This document shows positions 11,005-20,134 of a stretch of DNA of 64,000 nucleotides, piece after piece. Positions within the stretch are counted from its first letter, which is position 1, and each line of letters starts with the position of its first letter. This DNA comes from Winogradskyella sp. (GTDB lineage Bacteria; Bacteroidota; Bacteroidia; Flavobacteriales; Flavobacteriaceae). A program made the position numbers and the translations under genes. Under the pieces are notes generated by a model. The model searched no databases and was not told where the DNA came from. It worked only from the letters and a program-made list of their open reading frames with translations. The DNA is taken from assembly GCF_028282165.1 (NCBI RefSeq), contig NZ_JANQIM010000012.1, positions 1 to 64,000 on the forward strand, in the 5' to 3' direction.

Positions 11005-11397
11005 ATGACTTTTAAATACGGGAAAAAAGACAAACTAAAAAGTAAAAAGCATATAGAGCAGCTCTTTAATGAGGGCAAAGCCGTTACTGTTTATCCATTA
11101 AGGCTTATTTATCTTGAAACTGAATTTAGTGATGGTTCCCTCTTAAAAACAGGAGTTTCGGTGAGCAAACGTCTTCATAAAACAGCCGTAGCTAGAAATA
11201 GCTTAAAACGATTATTAAGAGAAGCATATAGGCTTAATAAGCCTGTATACTTTAACAATAGTTCAACACCTTATGCGTTTATGATTTTATACCTTAGCAA
11301 AGATGGAACAACTTTTGATGAACTTAATGGCAAAATGAAATTGTTGTTCAAAAAATTCTTGGATAAAACTTCTAAAAATGAAAAAACTGCTCCATAA
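11005..11397 (+). CDS. rnpA: Ribonuclease P protein component
   Basis: Small basic protein; GVSVSKRLHKTAVARNSLKRLLREAYR matches the RnpA RNR motif region. Confidence 0.92.
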   Translation: MTFKYGKKDKLKSKKHIEQLFNEGKAVTVYPLRLIYLETEFSDGSLLKTGVSVSKRLHKTAVARNSLKRLLREAYRLNKPVYFNNSSTPYAFMILYLSKDGTTFDELNGKMKLLFKKFLDKTSKNEKTAP

Positions 11398-13012
11398 AAA
11401 AATAGTAATACTTGTTTTAGCACTTGCTATCTTCTTTAGTACAACTGCTTTTAAAACTGATTTCTTTGAAATTGCTAAACAAATAGAGATATTCACTACG
11501 TTGTTCAAAGAACTTAACATGAACTATGTCGATGATACCAACCCAGGTGATTTAATGGATACCGCCATTAAAAGCATGTTGAACGATTTGGATCCTTACA
11601 CGCAATTTTACAATGAGCAAGATGTTGAGGCATCTAGAATAAATAATGCTGGAGATTACACAGGCATAGGTGCCAAAGTACTCACCTTAGAAGATAAATT
11701 GGTCATTATTGAACCCTACAAAAACTATGCTGCTGATAAAGCTGGTTTAAAAGCCGGCGATGAAATTATAAAAGTGGATAACGTTGTAGTTTCTGACTTT
11801 AAAGATGACGCTGCAAATCTTCTTCAAGGTGCTGCAGGTACCGAAGTTAATATTACTTATAAGCGTCAGGGTAAAACCAACACTGTAAAAATTACAAGAG
11901 AATCCTTAGATATCAAAGCAGTGCCTCATTATTCCATGGTAGACGATAAAACAGGTTATATCGTTCTAAGAAAATTTAACGAAAAGGCCTCTACAGAAAC
12001 TCTCGGTGCCTTAAGAGCACTAAAAAATCAAGGAGCAACTCAGCTTATTCTCGATTTAAGAGGAAATCCAGGCGGCTTATTAAACGAAGCTGTAAATGTC
12101 ACCAATATTTTTGTGCCAAAAGATCAATTGGTGGTAACCACAAAATCCAAGGTTAAAAAATATAACAAGACCTATTACACTAAACGCGATGCCGTAGATA
12201 CAGAAATACCTTTGGTAGTATTGATAGATGGCCGAAGTGCTTCAGCAAGTGAAATTGTTTCAGGTGCACTTCAGGATATGGATAGAGCAGTAGTGGTAGG
12301 AGCTCGTAGTTTTGGTAAAGGATTAGTTCAGCGACCAAAACCCTTAACTTATGGTACACAAATGAAGATCACCATATCTCGATATTACACACCTTCTGGT
12401 CGTTGTATACAAGCCTTGGACTATTGGAATAGAGACGAAAACGGAAAAGCCACTCGTGTTAAAAAGGAAAACTACAATGCCTTTAAAACAAGAAATGGAC
12501 GACCTGTTTTTGATGGAGGAGGTGTACAGCCAGATATAGAGGTTGAATCCTCTAAACAAACACCTATTACCAAAGCTATTTTAAATGAAAATTTAGTTTT
12601 CAACTTTGCAACAAACTATTATTATAATAACAATGTAGAGGATTTAAAAGGTTTTGAGCTATCGGAAAGTGATTATAAATCTTTCAAAAACTACTTAAAA
12701 ACAACAGGATTTAATTTTGAAACTAAAACTGAGGAAGCATTAAATGACGCCTTATCTGTTGCAACAGAAGAAGGTTTAGAAAGTATTATAAATTCTGAGT
12801 ATAACAACCTGTCTGCCACATTGCAAGCCTATAAAACCAACGCTATTGATGGTAATAAACTGCAATTAAAGTCGTTATTAACAGACGAGATCATTAGACG
12901 CTATTTTTATAGCGAAGGATTATATACCTATTATACGGCAAATAATCCTGAGATAAAAAAAGCACTTAGCGTGCTTAATAATCCTAAGCAGTACGCCAGT
13001 ATTTTGAGATAA
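11378..13012 (+). CDS. S41 family C-terminal processing peptidase (PDZ-containing)
   Basis: PDZ GIGAKV..., LDLRGNPGGLL, DGRSASASEIVSGALQD, FGKGLVQ; overlaps the rnpA end by 20 bp. Confidence 0.93.
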   Translation: MKKLLHKKIVILVLALAIFFSTTAFKTDFFEIAKQIEIFTTLFKELNMNYVDDTNPGDLMDTAIKSMLNDLDPYTQFYNEQDVEASRINNAGDYTGIGAKVLTLEDKLVIIEPYKNYAADKAGLKAGDEIIKVDNVVVSDFKDDAANLLQGAAGTEVNITYKRQGKTNTVKITRESLDIKAVPHYSMVDDKTGYIVLRKFNEKASTETLGALRALKNQGATQLILDLRGNPGGLLNEAVNVTNIFVPKDQLVVTTKSKVKKYNKTYYTKRDAVDTEIPLVVLIDGRSASASEIVSGALQDMDRAVVVGARSFGKGLVQRPKPLTYGTQMKITISRYYTPSGRCIQALDYWNRDENGKATRVKKENYNAFKTRNGRPVFDGGGVQPDIEVESSKQTPITKAILNENLVFNFATNYYYNNNVEDLKGFELSESDYKSFKNYLKTTGFNFETKTEEALNDALSVATEEGLESIINSEYNNLSATLQAYKTNAIDGNKLQLKSLLTDEIIRRYFYSEGLYTYYTANNPEIKKALSVLNNPKQYASILR

Positions 13013-13077
13013 AAAATAAATTTATCTATATTTATAATACTAGAATCTTATTGAAGTAATAAGAAAATTCAACAAAA

Positions 13078-13923
13078 ATGAAGTCCCTACTCATTATAAT
13101 ATATCTAGGTTTTCAGCTTGCTTTCGCCCAAAAGGAGATTAAGCACCAGGTATATTTTTTAACCGATGAGTTTGAAATTCCAGAGACGGAAGAAAGTCGA
13201 CTTCTTTTGTTTTTATCTGAAATTGAAAACATGGATATTCAAAAAATATCCATCTATGGATTCTGTGATGATAGAGGTAGTGATTCGTATAATTTAGTGC
13301 TATCACAACAACGTGCAGATGCTATTAAAGAAATCTTTTCTAATAATGAATTTGACGAGTCTGTTATTACCAATGTTGATGGAAAAGGCGAAATTCTTCT
13401 TAATGTAGTCAACGATAATGACCTCTATAGAATACGAGGTCTCAATCGTAAAGTAGAAATTATAGTGCAGCCTTACGATCCACCTCGCGAAAAAATAGAG
13501 CCACCAGCAAAAGAAAGTGCAGAAGAATTACTAAAAGGAGAACTTAAGGAAGGCGATAAAATTCAATTAGAAAATATTCTATTTCGTACAGGTTACAGCT
13601 ATCTAACCAAAGAATCAAAAGCTGTTTTAGATAATATTGCAAAAATACTTGTAGAGCGAACCGATATATACTTTACCATTGAGGGACATGTATGTTGTAC
13701 TTATGGGACTAGAGATGCTATTGATCGGAAAACCAAAAAACGTAATTTATCCTTAGCAAGAGCTAAGACAGTTTATGATTATTTAGCTGACAAAGGCGTA
13801 AAACGTTACCGTATGAAATTTGTTGGCCAAAAGCGAAAATTTCCATTAGGTGGTGAGCCAGAATTAGATAGACGTGTAGAAATATTGGTGACTCGAATTA
13901 TAAAGCCTAAGGCCTCCAATTAA
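13078..13923 (+). CDS. OmpA family protein
   Basis: Two OmpA-like segments (IYGFCDDRGSDSYNLVLSQQRADAI; IEGHVCC...RNLSLARAKTVYDYL). Confidence 0.85.
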   Translation: MKSLLIIIYLGFQLAFAQKEIKHQVYFLTDEFEIPETEESRLLLFLSEIENMDIQKISIYGFCDDRGSDSYNLVLSQQRADAIKEIFSNNEFDESVITNVDGKGEILLNVVNDNDLYRIRGLNRKVEIIVQPYDPPREKIEPPAKESAEELLKGELKEGDKIQLENILFRTGYSYLTKESKAVLDNIAKILVERTDIYFTIEGHVCCTYGTRDAIDRKTKKRNLSLARAKTVYDYLADKGVKRYRMKFVGQKRKFPLGGEPELDRRVEILVTRIIKPKASN

Positions 13924-14363
13924 GATTTAATCATATTAACATGTGGAATACCATCCTCGAGGTACTCCTCTCCTACCTCAATAAAACCTAGATTATTATA
14001 AAAGCTTTTTAAATAGGTCTGTGCTGAAATCCTAATTTTTGTTTGATTATAATGGTCTTTTACAGCCTTTATTGAAGCATTCATAATGGTATAACCATTT
14101 TTAAACTTACGTTCATGAGATCTTACCACTACTCTACCAATACTAGCTTCGTCAAAATAACCTCCAGGCTCAAATATTCTTGTATAAGCCGCTAATTTAC
14201 TACCTCTATAACCAAGTACATGTAAAGCTTTTTGGTCTTTACCATCAATATCCTGATAGACACAGTCTTGCTCAACAACAAAAACTTCACTTCGTAATTG
14301 AAGTAAATCGTAGAGCTCTTTTTTGGTTAATTGTTCGTAATCTTTTACGGTTATTTCTAACAA
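13920..14363 (-). CDS. GNAT family N-acetyltransferase, ElaA-like
   Basis: LYDLLQLRSEVFVVEQDCVYQDIDGKD... and IGRVVV motif; convergent 4-bp TTAA overlap with the upstream stop. Confidence 0.88.
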   Translation of the reverse strand: MLEITVKDYEQLTKKELYDLLQLRSEVFVVEQDCVYQDIDGKDQKALHVLGYRGSKLAAYTRIFEPGGYFDEASIGRVVVRSHERKFKNGYTIMNASIKAVKDHYNQTKIRISAQTYLKSFYNNLGFIEVGEEYLEDGIPHVNMIKS

Positions 14364-14791
14364 GACAGTGGAATTTTATCGACACGTCGTTGGTGACGAC
14401 CACCCTCAAACTCTGTATTTAAAAAAACATCTACCATTTTTATGGCTTGTGGTACAGATGTAAAACGTGCCGGAATACAAATAATGTTAGCATTATTATG
14501 CTGACGGGTTAATTCGGTGATTTCACTCGTCCAACATACACCAGCTCTAACATTTTGATATTTATTGGCCGTCATAGCAACACCATTAGCACTACCACAA
14601 ATAAGAATACCACAATCTACTTTAGCATCATTAACATCGCTTGCAACAGGATGTACAAAATCTGGATAATCCACACTATCTAAAGTATCGGTACCGTAAT
14701 TGGTTATCGTATAACCTTTGGCTTCTAAATGTTTTACAATAGCTTGTTTATATTCTGGACCAGCATGATCGTTACCAATAGAAATTGTCAT
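14357..14791 (-). CDS. rpiB: Ribose 5-phosphate isomerase B
   Basis: IGNDHAGPEYK, GILICGSANGVAMTANK, RAGVCW. Confidence 0.93.
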   Translation of the reverse strand: MTISIGNDHAGPEYKQAIVKHLEAKGYTITNYGTDTLDSVDYPDFVHPVASDVNDAKVDCGILICGSANGVAMTANKYQNVRAGVCWTSEITELTRQHNNANIICIPARFTSVPQAIKMVDVFLNTEFEGGRHQRRVDKIPLSC

Positions 14792-15327
14792 ATTGAGATG
14801 TATTTATTTTATAATGCAAAATTACAAATAATTAAATCTGGTTAATAGTCATATGAATGACATGTTAATAAGTGTTTACAAGTATTTAAAATTTTAGATA
14901 GGTTTATTCAATTTATTTTACAAACCAGAACTAAAACAAGATTTCAAAATTTATTAGCTACTTTTTTCGAGGAAGTTATTCATAATCATTGTAGGCGAAA
15001 TTAACAGAGGTTGGTTATAAAATTATAAGTCAATTCTATTAACATCACTTATCAACAGTTGTTTACAATAAATTTACTTTTCTTATATATCAAAGGTTTA
15101 CATGTAAATTTAATGTTAACTAAACCGTAATAAAATGTAAAATTCAAATTTTCAAAACAATTTCTTAAAAAGTTATATCAATTATTAACAGCCTATAATA
15201 ACCACTATTTATTTTTTAAAATTTAAAAAGAAAAATGATAATAATATATAGAGTTGTGGATAACTAAATAGTGATGACATTTCAGATTTTTATCGATTGG
15301 TTATTGTAACATCAATACTAGCTTATC
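14792..15327. other. AT-rich divergent intergenic region with DnaA-box-like motifs; candidate oriC
   Basis: Exact TGTGGATAA at 15255-15263, TTATCAACA at 15049-15057, TTATTAACA at 15182-15190 and its reverse complement at 14863-14871, plus an A/T-only tract around 15206-15250. Confidence 0.4.
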
Positions 15328-16833
15328 ATGAAAATAAAATTACTGTCACTCACTCTCATTGTTTTTAGTTTATCATGCCTTTATGCACAACAGACTGCCA
15401 TACCTGATTCTAATTTTGAACAAGCACTTATAGACTTAGGTATCGATAGTGATGGTACAATTAATGGTGTTGTTTTAACTTCAGATATTAATACCGTAAC
15501 TAATTTAGATGTTAGTAATCAAAGCATTCAAAATTTAACAGGAATTGAAGATTTTACAGCACTAACAGAATTAATTTTAGATAATAACAGCTATAGTTTT
15601 GCCGACTTGGATTTAACAGGAAATCCTGCATTAACCTATTTATCATCTCGAACAAATCAAATAGACAATATAAACTTAAGTAATAATGCATTATTAACCT
15701 ATCTAGATTTAAATGAAAACGAGTTAACAAATTTAGACCTTAGCAATAATCCCTTATTAACTTATTTAGACCTTACTCTTAATGATTTAATCAGTATAGA
15801 TTTAACAAATAATCAGGACTTAACGTTTTTAAGTTTAAGTACAAATGAATTGACATCAGTAGATTTAAGTAATAATATAGCTTTAACTGAGCTTAATTTA
15901 TCCAACAATGATTTAGTAAGTTTAGATCTAAGCAGTAATACGGCTTTGGTGAATTTATTTGTCTTTGGCTGTCTGTTAACTGATTTAGATGTAAGTAATA
16001 ATACGGCTTTAGAAATCTTAGGGGCAACAGATAATGAATTGACAAGCATTAATTTAACAGGTTTAGATCAATTATTGTCATTAGGCCTAATTCAAAATAA
16101 TTTGGCTACCATAGATTTAAGTACAAATATTGCTTTACGTTCATTACAAATCGCGGAAAATCAATTTCAAACCATAGACCTAAGTAATAATACAGCTTTA
16201 CTTACTATTTCTGCTAACGATAATTTTCTAACTACTGTAGATTTAAGTACAAATACAGAACTTACATTGATAAATTTTATAAGAAATCAACTTACCAGTT
16301 TAGATGTAACTAATAATATAAATCTACAGAACCTAAATGTCCCTGCTAATCAGCTCACGAGCTTAGATGTAAGTAACAATCCAGATTTATTGGTTTTAAA
16401 TGTATTAGAGAATCAACTCACCAGTCTTAATGTTCAAAATGGAAATAATGTTAACATTACCGGTGATTTTTTCCTAGCCCTTAATAATCCAGATTTAGAT
16501 TGCATTCAAGTAGATGATGTTGCTTATAGCACAGCAAATTGGACTTTTGTAGACCCAGGAGTTGTTTTTAGCTTAGACTGTCCTAATCTTAGTATAGAAG
16601 ATAGGGAGAAAGAAAGTTTTCGTCTCTACCCCAACCCAGCTAAAAATCAATTTACTGTTCAATTAACAAATCCATCTGATTTACAAGGAGTTAAAATTTA
16701 CAATAATCTTGGTCAGTTGGTAATGACTTCAAAAGACATTATTGTTGATATCTCAAAATTAACTTCTGGGCTTTATATGGTCGAAGTAGGCACTACAAAA
16801 GGTAAAGGTATTAAGAAGCTAATTATTGATTAA
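15328..16833 (+). CDS. Secreted leucine-rich repeat protein with T9SS type A sorting domain
   Basis: Signal peptide; 13 consecutive 21-aa units (LTYLDLNENELTNLDLSNNPL-like); C-terminal RLYPNPAKNQFTVQL...SGLYMVEVGTTKGKGIKKLIID. Confidence 0.92.
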   Translation: MKIKLLSLTLIVFSLSCLYAQQTAIPDSNFEQALIDLGIDSDGTINGVVLTSDINTVTNLDVSNQSIQNLTGIEDFTALTELILDNNSYSFADLDLTGNPALTYLSSRTNQIDNINLSNNALLTYLDLNENELTNLDLSNNPLLTYLDLTLNDLISIDLTNNQDLTFLSLSTNELTSVDLSNNIALTELNLSNNDLVSLDLSSNTALVNLFVFGCLLTDLDVSNNTALEILGATDNELTSINLTGLDQLLSLGLIQNNLATIDLSTNIALRSLQIAENQFQTIDLSNNTALLTISANDNFLTTVDLSTNTELTLINFIRNQLTSLDVTNNINLQNLNVPANQLTSLDVSNNPDLLVLNVLENQLTSLNVQNGNNVNITGDFFLALNNPDLDCIQVDDVAYSTANWTFVDPGVVFSLDCPNLSIEDREKESFRLYPNPAKNQFTVQLTNPSDLQGVKIYNNLGQLVMTSKDIIVDISKLTSGLYMVEVGTTKGKGIKKLIID

Positions 16834-16898
16834 ATCTTGATGACATTTTAAAAGCTTAGCGATTAGAAAACAAAAGCTAATCCTAATACATTTTTAAA

Positions 16899-18368
16899 AT
16901 GAAACAAATTTACGTTTTACTAGTCACATGTTTTTTATTCTTTAATGTTAATGCACAAACTCAAGTAGGAGATGATATTGATGGTGAATCTACTATTGAT
17001 CAATCTGGCTATGCCGTTAGTCTTTCTGAAGATGGTTCGATCTTAGCTGTTGGCGCACCAGTGAATAGTGATAACGGAAGTGTTGCAGGTCATGTTCGCA
17101 TATATGAAAATCAAAATGGTAATTGGTTACAAATAGGTCAAGATATAGACGGTTTTAGTGATAATGATTTTTTCGGTTGGTCTGTAAGTCTGGCCGCTAC
17201 AGGAAACAGAGTTGCTATCGGTGCACCAGAAAGTAATACAGGTAGTACGGGTTATGTGACAGTTTTAGACTTCGAAAATGATACATGGGTTCAAATAGGG
17301 AATACTATTCAAGGTGAAAATTCTGGAGATTTTTTTGGTTGGACAGTAAGTTTATCGTCAGATGGTAATACATTAGTGGTTGGTGCTCCAGGGAATAGTG
17401 ATAACGGAAGCTTTGCAGGTCATGTAAGAATATATGAATTTCAAAATGACACTTGGATACAAGTAGGAGATGATATTGATGGTGAAGCAATGGGTGATGA
17501 ATTTGGCAGATCAACAGCTTTATCGGATAATGGTGAATTTTTAGCAGTTGGTGCTGTTACAAATGACGGCAATGGAATTGATTCTGGGCATGTAAGAATT
17601 TTTCAAAACCAAAATGGGAGTTGGTTACAAATAGGCCAAGATATAGATGGTGAAAATGCTGGTGACTGGTTTGGTCGGTCCGTAAGTCTTTCTTCTGAAG
17701 GTAATAAAGTAGCTATAGGCGGAAATTTTAATAGTGATAATGGGGTTAATTCTGGCCATGTAAGAATATATGAATTTCAAAATGACAGTTGGCTACAAAT
17801 AGGAGGCGATATTGATGGTATTACTGAAAACGAAGAAACAGGTGTATCGGTAGATTTATCATCAGATGGTAATCTTGTAGTGATCAGTGCCCCGGGAAAT
17901 TCCACGAATGGTAATTTGAGCGGTCAAGTACGTATTTTTGAATATGTGAATAATAGCTGGGAGCAAATAGGGATTCCAATCAATGGTGAAGGCGCTAATG
18001 ATGAATTTGGATTTGCCTTAAGTTTATCTTCTAATTCACAGTATTTAGCCATTGGAGCCCCTGTGAATAGTGGTAATGGATTTGCTTCGGGCCACGTTAG
18101 AGTATACGACATATCTGCATTATTATCAGTCAAAGAAATAAATACTTCTAGTTTTAAGCTCTACCCTAACCCAACCAAAGACCAATTCACCATTCAATTA
18201 CAAAATCCTTTGGAATTACAAAACATTAGTATTTACAATAATTTAGGTCAATTGGTTTTAATTTCAAAAGAAACAACTATAGATACGTTGCAATTAAAAT
18301 CTGGACTTTACATAGTTGAGGTAGAAACTGCAAAAGGTAAAGCAACTAAGAAACTAGTTATAGAATAA
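16899..18368 (+). CDS. Secreted FG-GAP-like beta-propeller protein, 7 repeat units, T9SS type A sorting domain
   Basis: Seven ~56-aa units (IGQDIDGE..FGxSVSLSSDGNxVAIGAP..SGHVRIYE); C-terminal YPNPTKDQFTIQL... Confidence 0.88.
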   Translation: MKQIYVLLVTCFLFFNVNAQTQVGDDIDGESTIDQSGYAVSLSEDGSILAVGAPVNSDNGSVAGHVRIYENQNGNWLQIGQDIDGFSDNDFFGWSVSLAATGNRVAIGAPESNTGSTGYVTVLDFENDTWVQIGNTIQGENSGDFFGWTVSLSSDGNTLVVGAPGNSDNGSFAGHVRIYEFQNDTWIQVGDDIDGEAMGDEFGRSTALSDNGEFLAVGAVTNDGNGIDSGHVRIFQNQNGSWLQIGQDIDGENAGDWFGRSVSLSSEGNKVAIGGNFNSDNGVNSGHVRIYEFQNDSWLQIGGDIDGITENEETGVSVDLSSDGNLVVISAPGNSTNGNLSGQVRIFEYVNNSWEQIGIPINGEGANDEFGFALSLSSNSQYLAIGAPVNSGNGFASGHVRVYDISALLSVKEINTSSFKLYPNPTKDQFTIQLQNPLELQNISIYNNLGQLVLISKETTIDTLQLKSGLYIVEVETAKGKATKKLVIE

Positions 18369-18537
18369 CGTCACTTCGAGTGTCCCGACAGTAAACATGG
18401 GGATGTATCGAGAAGTAAGTCCAACAAAATTTAAGCACTTTAGAAATACTGTGCTTTTTTCATTATTTAACCTAAAAATATTGTTAATGATGTTTTACTT
18501 TTTATCTTGTAAGACAAATCTTTAATATTCAACTATA

Positions 18538-20010
18538 ATGAAACGATTTTTACTCCTATTCTTTTTTCTCCCTTTAATAAATTTTGGCCAAGTACAAATA
18601 GGCTCAGATATAGATGGAGAAGCATCAAATAATTTATCAGGAATCTCTGTAAGTATATCAAGTGATGGTTTAGTTGTAGCTGTAGGAGCGCCACTTAATG
18701 GTGGTAACGGAGCAAACTCCGGACATGTACGCATTTATGAAAACCAAGGAGACAATTGGGTTCAAATAGGTTCTGATATAGATGGAGAGGCCTTAGGGGA
18801 TTCACTGGGACAATCGGTAAGTTTATCGAGTGATGGTTCGGTTGTAGCTATAGGCGCACCATCAAATGATGCTAACGGCGTAATAAACTCCGGACATGTA
18901 CGTATTTATGAGAATCAAGGTGGTAATTGGGTTCAAATAGGTTCTGATATAGATGGGGAAGTATCAGGAGATAGATTAGGGCAATCGGTAAGTTTATCGA
19001 GTGATGGTTCGGTTGTAGCTATAGGCGCACCATTTAATATTGGTACTCAAGTAGGTACGGGACACATACGCATTTATGAGAATCAGGGTGGTAATTGGGT
19101 TCAAATAGGTTCTGATATAACAGGGGACTTATCAGGAGATAGTTTTGGGGAGTCAGTAAGTTTATCGGGTGATGGTTCGGTTGTAGCTGTGGGGGCATCA
19201 CTTAATGATGCCAACGGGATAAACTCTGGACATGCGCGCATTTATGAGAACCAAGGTGGTAATTGGGTTCAAATAGGTCAAGATATAAATGGAGATGGAT
19301 TAGAAGATAGACTAGGGGAATCAGTAAGTTTATCTAGTGATGGTACAATTGTAGCTGTAGGAGCGCCATATAATAATAGTAACGCAGTAGACTCTGGACA
19401 TGTGCGCATTTATGAAAACCAAGGAGGCAATTGGGTTCAAATAGGTTTTGATATAGATGGAGAGGCATCAGGGGATGCACTAGGGGCATCAGTAAGTTTA
19501 TCGAGTGATGGTTCGGTTGTGGCTATAGGAGCACCATTTAATGATGGTAATGGATTTAATTCTGGGAATGTACGCATTTATGAAAACCAAGGAGGCAATT
19601 GGGTTCAAATAGGTTCTGATATAAATGGAGAAACCTCAGGAGATATATCAGGAAATTCTATAAGTTTATCGAGTGATGGTACAGTTTTAGTTATAGGAGC
19701 ACAATTAAATGCAGGTAATGGATTAAATTCTGGACATGCAAGAGTTTTTGATTTATCAGCTTTGTTATCAGTAGATGACCAAACCATTTCAAATTTTAGT
19801 ATTTACCCTAACCCAACTAAAGACCAATTTACCATTCAATTAGACAATCCATCAGATTTACAAAATATCAACATTTACAACAACCTTGGTCAGTTAGTAA
19901 TGACTTCAAAAAACACTATTGTTGATGTCTCAAAATTAACTTCTGGGCTATATATAGTTGAAGTGGAGACTGCTAAAGGTAAAGGCGTTAAGAAGTTGAT
20001 CTTAGAATAG
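18538..20010 (+). CDS. Secreted FG-GAP-like beta-propeller protein, 7 repeat units, T9SS type A sorting domain
   Basis: Seven ~56-aa units ending WVQIGSDIDGE; paralogue of neighbouring genes. Confidence 0.88.
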   Translation: MKRFLLLFFFLPLINFGQVQIGSDIDGEASNNLSGISVSISSDGLVVAVGAPLNGGNGANSGHVRIYENQGDNWVQIGSDIDGEALGDSLGQSVSLSSDGSVVAIGAPSNDANGVINSGHVRIYENQGGNWVQIGSDIDGEVSGDRLGQSVSLSSDGSVVAIGAPFNIGTQVGTGHIRIYENQGGNWVQIGSDITGDLSGDSFGESVSLSGDGSVVAVGASLNDANGINSGHARIYENQGGNWVQIGQDINGDGLEDRLGESVSLSSDGTIVAVGAPYNNSNAVDSGHVRIYENQGGNWVQIGFDIDGEASGDALGASVSLSSDGSVVAIGAPFNDGNGFNSGNVRIYENQGGNWVQIGSDINGETSGDISGNSISLSSDGTVLVIGAQLNAGNGLNSGHARVFDLSALLSVDDQTISNFSIYPNPTKDQFTIQLDNPSDLQNINIYNNLGQLVMTSKNTIVDVSKLTSGLYIVEVETAKGKGVKKLILE

Positions 20011-20134
20011 AAAAAGACGTTATCCATAAAAAATATTAATACTAAACATTTAAAGAATTAATTAAAATTTAATCTTCTAATGTAGGAAAAAACCTGTATG
20101 TAGTATAGTTTGCATAAAACTAAACAATATCAAT

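Noticed and set aside
11378-11397. 20-bp overlap of rnpA and the S41 peptidase gene as a frameshift
   Set aside because: Both proteins are complete; short overlaps are normal in operons.
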